A stretch of DNA of 5,718 nucleotides, taken from NCBI GenBank assembly GCA_002386045.1, contig DGEQ01000022.1, forward strand, positions 8,322 to 14,039, given 5' to 3'. Made by a program: the position numbers and the translations under genes. The notes under the pieces were generated by a model. It was not told the DNA's origin. It saw nothing but the letters and a program-made list of their open reading frames with translations, and did no database searches. This DNA is from Hungateiclostridiaceae bacterium UBA3922. GTDB taxonomy: Bacteria; Bacillota; Clostridia; Acetivibrionales; DTU013. Positions 1 through 5,442 of the stretch are shown here, in pieces. How positions within the stretch are numbered: position 1 is the stretch's first letter; every line of letters starts with the position of its first letter.

Positions 1-10
1 ATGAGCAGGC

Positions 11-65
11 ATGCACCCACGCCGGATGCACTCACGCCGCATGCACACGTGATGCATACGTGCCG
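11..65. repeat. Short degenerate tandem repeat, ATGCA-headed units
   Basis: Two adjacent 15-bp units, ATGCACCCACGCCGG (11-25) and ATGCACTCACGCCGC (26-40), match at 13 of 15 positions. They are followed by shorter degenerate units that also begin with ATGCA (41-51 and 52-65). The array lies downstream of the stop codon of the carboxypeptidase gene and outside any supported gene. No terminator-like hairpin with a T-run was seen between the stop at 135 and the window edge. Its function is unknown; it may simply be a slippage product. The array could continue beyond the left edge. Confidence 0.5.
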
Positions 66-134
66 ACCGTGCCTGCGCCATTTCAGCATCCCGCTCCGGC
101 ATCGGTACCGCGTTTCCGATCCAGGCTTTCGGCA

Positions 135-1805
135 TCACGCTCCAGGATCTCCTGCCGCCGGCGGAGTTTCCGGCTCTCCGTCTGAGCCCGCCAGGCCGAA
201 GTATTCCTCAAGGGTCATGCCTTTTTCAGCAATGTCCATAGCGGCATCCCTGCCTACATACCTGAAATGCCACGGTTCATAGTCATACCCGGTGATGCCT
301 TCCTTCCCTTCGGGATACCTCATGATAAAACCGAACCTGGCTGCATTTTCCGCCAGCCATTTCCCTTCGCGCGTATTCGCGAATGCCTTGCTCAGGCTAT
401 AGCCCATCGATCCGGAGGATATGTCGATCGCCAGACCGGTCTGGTGCTCGCTGCGCCCGGGCATAGCACTGACCCTCATGGCGGCGTCCAGGCCCATCTG
501 GCTTACATGCTTGTTGAATACCGTCTGCTGGAGTTCATATGACCTGAACCCTGAAACGGCGCACAACTCGATCCCCTCTTTCCTGGCGGCTGCAAACATT
601 TCGGCCAGGGCGTCGGAAGCTTCCTTCCGCAGATATCTCGCTGCAGCCCTTCCGCTGCAAGTCACCTGCAGCCTTACCAGGTCATCCGGCTTCCAGTCTG
701 CCGGAAGGATCCGGGTCTTGTTGACGATCACGAAATAGCTGTCGCAGCTGTCTATGTCAGCCACTGTCATGTATGCCCTGCTCACAGGACCGGCGGGATT
801 CCCGGATGGATCCGAGGCATCCCCGGTATACTCGTCATTCGAGGTGTCCGCAGCGTACCAGGCATCCCGGGTCTTCGTGGTATCCGAGGCGCTCCCGGTA
901 ACCTTGTCACCCCTAATATCCGCGTCACCCCGGGTATTCCCGGTACGCCCGATGTTCGCGGCACCACCGGCATTCCCGGCCCCTTCTTCGACGCCATTGC
1001 CGCTGCCGGCTGCTTTCACCGCTATACCGCTGCCGTCGCTCACCCCTGCATTGTCCCTGGCACCTGCCTTGGTACCGGTTTTACTGTCAGCTTTTTTATC
1101 GGCCCCCGTGACGTCTGCCGTATCATCGATGCTATTGCCGGCACCGCTGCCATCGCCGCTACTGACGATATCATCGGCATTGCCGGCGTTGTTCGTATCT
1201 CCGGCATCGCTGCCGTCAACTGCGCCACTCTCACCGACGGCGGCACCGTTCCCGTTGCCTGTACGGCGGCGGAGCCATATGGCGACATTTCCGGCTGTGA
1301 CGTTATCGAGCTTCAGCCCATTGCCCCTGACAGGATCGATATATATGGTCCCCTTTACGTCAAGGTTGCGCAGTGTAGTGTTTTCTGCGAACACATGGAC
1401 ATCTCCTTCGACCACGGCATCTGTTAACATTATATTTCCTGCGGTGACCAAAACGTTCTTCTTAATGACAAACAGGCTCTCCTTATCCCGGGGTTCATAA
1501 ATACAGCCGGCTACATCCAGCACAAGATCCTCCGTGACTACCTTCATCATCTTGTCGCCGTTGCTGCCTACCACTTTCACGAGTATGACCTGCCACCCCA
1601 CGGCAGGTTCTTCCTTTGGATCGGCCTGCTCACCGGCCTTCTGTCCGATGCCGCCGGCGATGACCTGCACCATGCGGACTTCTACTGTATCTTCCGGGCT
1701 TTCGGCGGCCGAACCGGCGCCGGCTGCCTGCACGGGCACTAATGCGCCGTTTATAGATATCAGCATGGCAAGGATGAATATAAAACCTGCTTTGAATTTC
1801 CTCAC
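135..1805 (-). CDS. Secreted VanY-family zinc D,D-carboxypeptidase with long low-complexity linker
   Basis: The 556-residue product is predicted to remove the terminal D-Ala from peptidoglycan stem peptides outside the membrane. Residues 1-27 form a signal peptide: Arg/Lys at 2-5, a hydrophobic core, and a signal peptidase I-like VQA before residue 28. Residues 101-178 look strand-rich, with a repeating short-strand pattern (VVEGDVHVFAENTTLRNLDV) suggestive of a small beta-helix or adhesive module. Residues 181-343 are a Gly/Ala/Asp/Ser/Asn/Thr-rich linker. The peptidase domain spans about 356-530 and has the family zinc motifs SEHQTGLAID (His454, Asp461) and EPWH (Glu510 as base, His513 as ligand), plus SGFRSY at 418-423. 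All catalytic residues are present. The tail (541-556) is Pro/Gly-rich with no sortase motif. The GTG start is chosen because it sits 5 nt from a GGGGGGAG ribosome binding site. The gene has its own promoter and lies beyond a terminator, so it is probably not part of the ETF operon. VanY/DacB-like D,D- versus related L,D- specificity cannot be settled from motifs alone, and no vancomycin-resistance genes accompany it. Confidence 0.9.
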   Translation of the reverse strand: MRKFKAGFIFILAMLISINGALVPVQAAGAGSAAESPEDTVEVRMVQVIAGGIGQKAGEQADPKEEPAVGWQVILVKVVGSNGDKMMKVVTEDLVLDVAGCIYEPRDKESLFVIKKNVLVTAGNIMLTDAVVEGDVHVFAENTTLRNLDVKGTIYIDPVRGNGLKLDNVTAGNVAIWLRRRTGNGNGAAVGESGAVDGSDAGDTNNAGNADDIVSSGDGSGAGNSIDDTADVTGADKKADSKTGTKAGARDNAGVSDGSGIAVKAAGSGNGVEEGAGNAGGAANIGRTGNTRGDADIRGDKVTGSASDTTKTRDAWYAADTSNDEYTGDASDPSGNPAGPVSRAYMTVADIDSCDSYFVIVNKTRILPADWKPDDLVRLQVTCSGRAAARYLRKEASDALAEMFAAARKEGIELCAVSGFRSYELQQTVFNKHVSQMGLDAAMRVSAMPGRSEHQTGLAIDISSGSMGYSLSKAFANTREGKWLAENAARFGFIMRYPEGKEGITGYDYEPWHFRYVGRDAAMDIAEKGMTLEEYFGLAGSDGEPETPPAAGDPGA

Positions 1806-1810
1806 AAAAA

Positions 1811-1818
1811 CTCCCCCC
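1811..1818 (-). promoter_or_regulatory. Ribosome binding site setting a GTG start
   Basis: The minus strand reads GGGGGGAG, then TTTTT, then GTG. This strong purine block 5 nt before GTG at 1805 is directly followed by the Arg/Lys-rich start of the signal peptide, so GTG is preferred over any internal ATG, which would cut into the signal peptide. Confidence 0.7.
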
Positions 1819-1891
1819 GGAACACGACAGCCGGCACAGCCCTCCCCGTCTCCCGGAAAAGGCTGCCCACAAAACCCGTATATTTAAAGTC

Positions 1892-1908
1892 TATACATCA
1901 GTATACAT
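1892..1908. repeat. Direct repeat TATACAT x2 over the carboxypeptidase promoter
   Basis: TATACAT occurs at 1892-1898 and again at 1902-1908, a 10-bp repeat distance, about one helical turn. The pair covers the -10 box and the expected transcription start. OmpR-family response regulators commonly bind tandem half-sites at about this spacing, so this may be an operator. That is inference from position and spacing; part of the repeat is the -10 sequence itself. Confidence 0.35.
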
Positions 1909-1928
1909 AAATTGATCCAAGGAGTAAA
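1900..1928 (-). promoter_or_regulatory. Sigma-A-type promoter of the carboxypeptidase gene
   Basis: On the minus strand, TTTACT (1923-1928) and TATACT (1900-1905) are separated by exactly 17 bp. The -10 matches consensus at 5 of 6 positions and the -35 at 4 of 6. Transcription would start near 1893, giving a leader of about 88 nt before the GTG at 1805. The promoter lies downstream of the etfA terminator, which supports independent expression. No known riboswitch was recognised in the leader. Confidence 0.55.
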
Positions 1929-1965
1929 GGTGCATGGCACATCTGTCAACAAGGCGTTTATTGAT

Positions 1966-2011
1966 AAAAATCCTCCCGATGTATTGCAAAAGCCGACACC
2001 GGAAGGATTTT
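1966..2011 (-). terminator. Intrinsic terminator after etfA
   Basis: Minus-strand arms AAAATCCTTCCG (2011-2000) and CGGGAGGATTTT (1978-1967) pair over 12 bp with a single G-T wobble, around a 21-nt loop. The descending arm runs into five consecutive T (1970-1966). The hairpin begins 20 nt past the etfA stop codon, where an operon-ending terminator is expected. The loop is longer than typical, which tempers confidence. Confidence 0.7.
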
Positions 2012-2031
2012 CAGAAGCCCGTTCCAGATAC

Positions 2032-3225
2032 TCATTCCAGCCTCTTCCTGAACTCCGCTATAAGGGCTTTCAGCACTTCGACGACGTCACCCGTTATACC
2101 GAAGGTCGCGACTTTGAAAATCGGGGCGTCCGGGTCCTTGTTTATGGCAATGATCGTATCGGATGACGACATGCCGGCAAGATGCTGCACAGCGCCTGAT
2201 ATCCCGCATGCGAAGTACACCCTGGGTCCGACGGTCTTGCCCGTCTGCCCGACCTGGTGGCTGTAATCCACCCAGCCGGCATCAACGACGGCGCGTGATG
2301 CTCCGACGGCGCCGCCGAGGATATCCGCAAGTTCTTCCACCAGCGCGAAGTTCTTGGGATCGCCGAGTCCCCTGCCCCCCGACACGACGATATCGGCTTC
2401 GGTAAGGCTTACCTTTTCACAAAGCGTAGTCACTGTGTCGATGACCTTGACCCTGGTTTCCCCGGGCATATCCACATCCGGCCTTATGATCTCCCCAGTG
2501 CGCGATGGATCCGGATCCGGCGCTTTCATCACCTTTGGCCTTACCGTTGACATCTGGGGCCTGTGGTTCGGGCATATGATGGTCGCCATCAGGTTGCCTC
2601 CGAATGCCGGGCGGGTTTGCAGCAGCAGCCTCCTTTCAGGGTCGATCCCGAGCTTCGTACAGTCGGCGGTCAGGCCCGTATTCAGCCGCGACGCCACCCT
2701 AGGCCCGAGCGAGCGTCCGTAAGTCGTCGCTCCCAGGAGCACGATCTCCGGTTTATACCTGCTTATCAGCTGTGTGAATATGTCGGCATAGGACTCGTCG
2801 TTGAACTGCTTCAGCAACGGATGTTCCACCAGGTAAACATTGTCGGCGCCGAAAGATATCAGCTTCCGGGCTTCAGCCTCTACCCCGTCGCCCAGCAGTA
2901 CTGCCGAGAGTTGCTCCCCGAGCTGATCCGCCAGTTTCCTCCCCTCACCGAGCAGTTCCGGCACAACACCGGCGACTGCCCCGTCCTTCTGCTCCGCGAA
3001 CACCCATACGCCCCTGTATGCAGAAAGGTCGTCGCGTTTCCCGGGCTCATCCTTTACGAGTTCGATCGCCCCGAATTTGCACGAAGAAACACAGGCCCCG
3101 CACAAGGTGCAGTTGTCCTGTATCACTGCTTTTTTATCGACTATACGGATGGCATCGAACGGGCATGCTTTTACACATAGCCCGCATCCGCAGCATTTTT
3201 CCGTTATTATCCTTATACCAGCCAT
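2032..3225 (-). CDS. etfA: Electron transfer flavoprotein alpha subunit with N-terminal 2[4Fe-4S] ferredoxin domain
   Basis: The 397-residue product is longer than a standard EtfA (about 320-340) because of an N-terminal ferredoxin-like domain (about 1-60). That domain has two complete cluster motifs: Cys11, 14, 17, 21 followed by Pro22, and Cys39, 42, 45, 49. An Etf core follows, with the conserved segments LLGATTYGRSLGPRVASRL (163-181) and RPAFGGNLMATI (205-216). The C-terminal FAD domain has SGGRGLGDPKNF (282-293), GASRAVVDAGW (308-318), GQTGKTVGP (326-334) and the alpha-ETF signature VYFACGISGAVQH (336-348). It should carry the alpha-FAD that passes electrons to the dehydrogenase, with the clusters offering a route to or from ferredoxin. 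CarE of Acetobacterium caffeyl-CoA reductase has this same fusion. The gene starts 25 nt after the etfB stop, behind a GGGGG ribosome binding site (3233-3237, 7 nt spacing), and is the last gene of the operon. No frame disruption is seen. Confidence 0.96.
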   Translation of the reverse strand: MAGIRIITEKCCGCGLCVKACPFDAIRIVDKKAVIQDNCTLCGACVSSCKFGAIELVKDEPGKRDDLSAYRGVWVFAEQKDGAVAGVVPELLGEGRKLADQLGEQLSAVLLGDGVEAEARKLISFGADNVYLVEHPLLKQFNDESYADIFTQLISRYKPEIVLLGATTYGRSLGPRVASRLNTGLTADCTKLGIDPERRLLLQTRPAFGGNLMATIICPNHRPQMSTVRPKVMKAPDPDPSRTGEIIRPDVDMPGETRVKVIDTVTTLCEKVSLTEADIVVSGGRGLGDPKNFALVEELADILGGAVGASRAVVDAGWVDYSHQVGQTGKTVGPRVYFACGISGAVQHLAGMSSSDTIIAINKDPDAPIFKVATFGITGDVVEVLKALIAEFRKRLE

Positions 3226-3250
3226 TAAACAACCCCCAAGTATATTACAT

Positions 3251-4048
3251 TCAGCATCCTCCGACCGGGAACCGCATCGACATAAGCTTGTCGACCAGCT
3301 TCCTGGCCTGCTCTTCGGCGTCCCCCTCTATCATTTCGCTTTTGACTTCATGGACAGGCACGAAGGTTTCGATCACCTGCGTAGGTGAACCTTTCAGTCC
3401 GCAGAGATTTTTGTCAGCGCCGACGTCGTCTGCCGTCCAGACGGTCACCACGGCTTTTTTTGCCCGCATCATGTTTTTGAGCGACGGCAGCCTTGGCTCG
3501 TTTATTTCCTTTACAACAGTGATGACTGCCGGAAGCGGCATTTCTATCACTTCGTAGCCGTCGTCGGTCATCCTCTGGCACCTGATGGAGTTCTCGCTTA
3601 TCTCCTCTATTTTCCTGACATATGTAGTATGCGGCCAGCCGAGCTTTTCGGCGAGGCTCGGTCCCACCTGCGCGGTATCCCCGTCCGTTGCCTGCTTGCC
3701 GCAGATCACCAGGCCCACGTTCCCTATCTTCCTTATGCCCATCGACAGCGCATAGGAAGTCGCCAGCGTATCGGCTCCGGCAAACGCCTTGTCGCTGAGC
3801 AGTACTGCGTCGTCCGCGCCAAGGCCGATGGTGGTTTTGAGCAGTTCCGCCACAGACGGTATGCCCATGCTGATCACCGTCACCTTTCCGCCAAGCCGCT
3901 CCCTTATCCTCAGTCCTTCCTCCACCGCATGCATGTCGAATGGGTTGATTATCGCCTCGACTCCCTCGCGGATGATGGTATTGGTCTCCCTGTTCATTTT
4001 TACTTCCGTCGTGCCCGGAACCTGCTTGACACATACGACTATATTCAT
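3251..4048 (-). CDS. etfB: Electron transfer flavoprotein beta subunit, bifurcating type
   Basis: The 265-residue product is full length for EtfB and is the partner of the neighbouring EtfA. It opens with the typical MNIVVCVKQVPGTTEV. NPFDMHAVEE (35-44) and GKQATDGDTAQVGP (117-130) follow. In the bifurcating ETF group this second segment binds FAD, where mammalian-type, non-bifurcating ETFs bind AMP; this subunit is therefore predicted to hold the bifurcating FAD that accepts hydride from NADH. NEPRLPSLKNMMRAKK (183-198) corresponds to the recognition loop that docks ETF on its dehydrogenase. The ATG at 4048 is preferred because AGGAG (4060-4064) lies upstream and translation begins directly at the conserved N-terminus; an in-frame TTG at 4081 would add 11 residues without family support. 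It lies 55 nt after the dehydrogenase gene and 25 nt before etfA. Cytoplasmic; no signal or membrane segment. Confidence 0.96.
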   Translation of the reverse strand: MNIVVCVKQVPGTTEVKMNRETNTIIREGVEAIINPFDMHAVEEGLRIRERLGGKVTVISMGIPSVAELLKTTIGLGADDAVLLSDKAFAGADTLATSYALSMGIRKIGNVGLVICGKQATDGDTAQVGPSLAEKLGWPHTTYVRKIEEISENSIRCQRMTDDGYEVIEMPLPAVITVVKEINEPRLPSLKNMMRAKKAVVTVWTADDVGADKNLCGLKGSPTQVIETFVPVHEVKSEMIEGDAEEQARKLVDKLMSMRFPVGGC

Positions 4049-4059
4049 TTGCTCATACA

Positions 4060-4064
4060 CTCCT
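4060..4064 (-). promoter_or_regulatory. Ribosome binding site of etfB
   Basis: The minus strand reads AGGAG with 11 nt to the ATG at 4048. The spacing is slightly long but this is the only good site nearby, and it selects ATG 4048 over the upstream TTG at 4081. Confidence 0.6.
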
Positions 4065-4103
4065 GAAGCGTAGTTTGTCAAAAAACACCCTGTACCGGTA
4101 CGG

Positions 4104-5258
4104 TCACTTCTTCGACAGTCCCTTGATCAGCTCAAGCGCTATGACGTTTCGCTGGATCTGGTTCGTACCCTCGTATATCTGTGTTATCTTGGCGTCGCGC
4201 ATCCTCTTCTCCACGGGATATTCCTTCATGTAGCCGTAACCGCCGAGGATCTGCACGGCGTCGGTCGTTACCTTCATGGCCGTATCCGAAGCGAATACCT
4301 TGCACATAGCGGATTCTTTCGAGAAGTCCTTCGCACCGCTGTCGATGTAGCGGCATGTCTGGTAGACGAGTGCCCTTGCAGCTTCGATCTGGATCGCCAT
4401 ATCGGCGAGCATGTGCTGGATAGCCTGGAACGACGATATAGGCTGGCCGAACTGCACTCTCTGCCTCGAGTACTTAAGGGCTTCGTCGAACGCCCCCTGC
4501 GCGATGCCGAGCGCCTGTGCCGCCACGCCGGGCCTTGTCCTGTCGAGGGTCTTCATCGCTACGAGGAAGCCCATCCCTTCTCTGCCAAGCAGGTTTGCCT
4601 TCGGTATCCTGCAGTTTTCGAATATAAGCTCGCTGGTGCAGGAAGCCCTGATTCCCATCTTGTTTTCCTTTTTACCGAAAGAGAACCCCGGGGTGCCTTT
4701 TTCTACGATGAACGCCGAGAATCCCCTGGCTCCCCTGCTCCTGTCGGTGCAGGCTATGATGGTGAATATGTCGGCTTCTTCGCCGTTGGTGATCCATTGC
4801 TTCGTTCCGTTGAGGATATATTCATCCCCATCCTGCACGGCAGTGGTCCTTATCCCGGCAGCATCACTCCCGGCGTCGGCCTCTGTCAGTCCGAATGCAG
4901 CCAGTTTCCTGCCCGCCGCTATATCAGGGAGGTATTTCTGCTTCTGCTCGTCATTCCCAAAAAGGATTATCGGATATGTACCGAGCCCGGTCCCTGCAAA
5001 AGCCAGCGATATCCCGCCGCAGGCCCTGCTGAGTTCCTCGACCACCAGTGCCATTGCAAAGACGCCGCCGCCGAGCCCGCCGTATTCTTCCGGGATGTAA
5101 ACACCGCACAGATCGGATTCCGCGAGGACCTTGACTATATCGTGCGGGAACCTTCCTTCCTCGTCGTACTGGATGGCGACAGGCGCGATTTTTTCATCGG
5201 CTATCCTGGCAGCCAGTTCCTTTATCATCTGCTGTTCCTCGGTCAGGAAATAATCCAT
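4104..5258 (-). CDS. Acyl-CoA dehydrogenase (short/medium-chain type), likely the enoyl-CoA reductase of a bifurcating complex
   Basis: The 384-residue product has the usual length of a single-domain, FAD-dependent acyl-CoA dehydrogenase. The N-terminal helical domain (about 5-115) leads into the flavin-binding signature FGLTEADAGSDAAG (122-135) and QWITNG (154-159). The C-terminal helical domain has the arginine/glutamine FAD-contact region RQRVQFGQPISSFQAIQ (265-281), the second signature QILGGYGYMKEYPVEKRMRD (336-355) and Glu363 in IYEGTNQIQR. Glu363 aligns with the catalytic base of butyryl- and medium-chain enzymes, not the helix-G position used by isovaleryl-CoA dehydrogenase. With a bifurcating ETF encoded just downstream, the physiological direction is probably enoyl-CoA reduction, as for Bcd-EtfAB or CarCDE, but the substrate (crotonyl-, caffeyl-like or other) is not determined. 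The ATG at 5258 is chosen because AGGAG lies 8 nt upstream; a GTG at 5267 would overlap that site. First gene of the operon, behind a long AT-rich leader. Confidence 0.95.
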   Translation of the reverse strand: MDYFLTEEQQMIKELAARIADEKIAPVAIQYDEEGRFPHDIVKVLAESDLCGVYIPEEYGGLGGGVFAMALVVEELSRACGGISLAFAGTGLGTYPIILFGNDEQKQKYLPDIAAGRKLAAFGLTEADAGSDAAGIRTTAVQDGDEYILNGTKQWITNGEEADIFTIIACTDRSRGARGFSAFIVEKGTPGFSFGKKENKMGIRASCTSELIFENCRIPKANLLGREGMGFLVAMKTLDRTRPGVAAQALGIAQGAFDEALKYSRQRVQFGQPISSFQAIQHMLADMAIQIEAARALVYQTCRYIDSGAKDFSKESAMCKVFASDTAMKVTTDAVQILGGYGYMKEYPVEKRMRDAKITQIYEGTNQIQRNVIALELIKGLSKK

Positions 5259-5266
5259 GATACACA

Positions 5267-5271
5267 CTCCT
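5267..5271 (-). promoter_or_regulatory. Ribosome binding site of the acyl-CoA dehydrogenase gene
   Basis: The minus strand reads AAAAGGAG followed by TGTGTATC and ATG at 5258. The 8-nt spacing is ideal and fixes the start. The in-frame GTG at 5267 falls inside this site and is unlikely to be used. Confidence 0.75.
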
Positions 5272-5349
5272 TTTCCCGCGGGGCTGAAGCAAATGCCCTG
5301 GTACAGTTCGGCCTCCGATTTTTTCCGGCAGACAGCCCGGCGTTGTATT

Positions 5350-5378
5350 ATTTAGTATTTAGCTTTGATTTAGTATTT
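5350..5378. repeat. Direct repeat ATTTAGTATTT x2 in the operon leader
   Basis: ATTTAGTATTT is present exactly at 5350-5360 and 5368-5378, 18 bp apart. A diverged relative, ATTTAGAGTAT, lies at 5408-5418 and overlaps the candidate -10 box. The copies flank the inverted repeat at 5381-5401. They may be regulator binding sites, but the stretch is AT-rich, so partial chance similarity is possible. Confidence 0.4.
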
Positions 5379-5380
5379 GA

Positions 5381-5401
5381 TATTATTATCTGGTAATAAT
5401 A
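5381..5401. promoter_or_regulatory. Candidate operator: perfect 8+8 bp inverted repeat
   Basis: TATTATTA (5381-5388) and TAATAATA (5394-5401) are exact inverted copies around the 5-bp spacer TCTGG. The 21-bp element lies a few bases downstream of the likely transcription start of the dehydrogenase-ETF operon, a typical repressor position. The arms are too AT-rich and the site too far from any gene end to be a good terminator. It does not match the Rex consensus (TTGTTAA-N4-TTAACAA type), so the regulator is unknown. Confidence 0.45.
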
Positions 5402-5413
5402 GCAGATATTTAG

Positions 5414-5442
5414 AGTATAATACAATTTGCATTACAGCGCAA
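5414..5442 (-). promoter_or_regulatory. Candidate sigma-A promoter of the acd-etfBA operon
   Basis: On the minus strand, TTGCGC (5437-5442) and TATACT (5414-5419) are 17 bp apart. The -10 matches consensus at 5 of 6 positions; the -35 has only the TTG. It has the same -10 and spacing as the carboxypeptidase promoter. Transcription would start near 5407, giving an untranslated leader of about 150 nt. An alternative is TTGTAT (5420-5425) with TATTAT (5396-5401) at 18 bp spacing, which would place the -10 inside the inverted repeat. A third, more distant option is TTGAAG (5640-5645) with CATAAT (5616-5621). Confidence 0.4.

Noticed and set aside
754..1500. Long plus-strand open frame of 248 codons, Ala/Pro/Ser-rich
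   Set aside because: It lies antisense to the carboxypeptidase linker and module. Its composition follows from the GC-rich repetitive DNA, and it has no family resemblance.
135..1805. Vancomycin-resistance locus
   Set aside because: VanY-type peptidases are common housekeeping wall enzymes in clostridia. No VanH, VanA-type ligase, VanX or VanRS gene is present in the window.
1944..1949. Perfect TTGACA -35 hexamer on the minus strand before the carboxypeptidase gene
   Set aside because: No acceptable -10 lies 16-18 bp downstream (the 17-bp position reads TACTCC). The TTTACT/TATACT pair is better.
2563..3180. Plus-strand open frame of 205 codons antisense to etfA
   Set aside because: It is a shadow of etfA; the translation resembles no known family and lacks a convincing ribosome binding site.
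4083..4103. GTACCGGTAC palindrome followed by a run of six T on the minus strand, between acd and etfB
   Set aside because: The palindrome has no natural loop, and the remaining stem is only about 3-5 bp with a bulge. A true terminator here would cut the ETF genes off from their dehydrogenase.
4413..5396. Plus-strand open frame of 327 codons antisense to the acyl-CoA dehydrogenase gene
   Set aside because: It overlaps a clearly conserved gene on the other strand, starts inside it and has no recognisable domain.
5416..5421. Perfect TATAAT on the plus strand, suggesting a divergent promoter
   Set aside because: No good -35 box is found at the proper distance, and no gene follows on the plus strand within the window. 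It is the complement of the AT-rich minus-strand promoter region.
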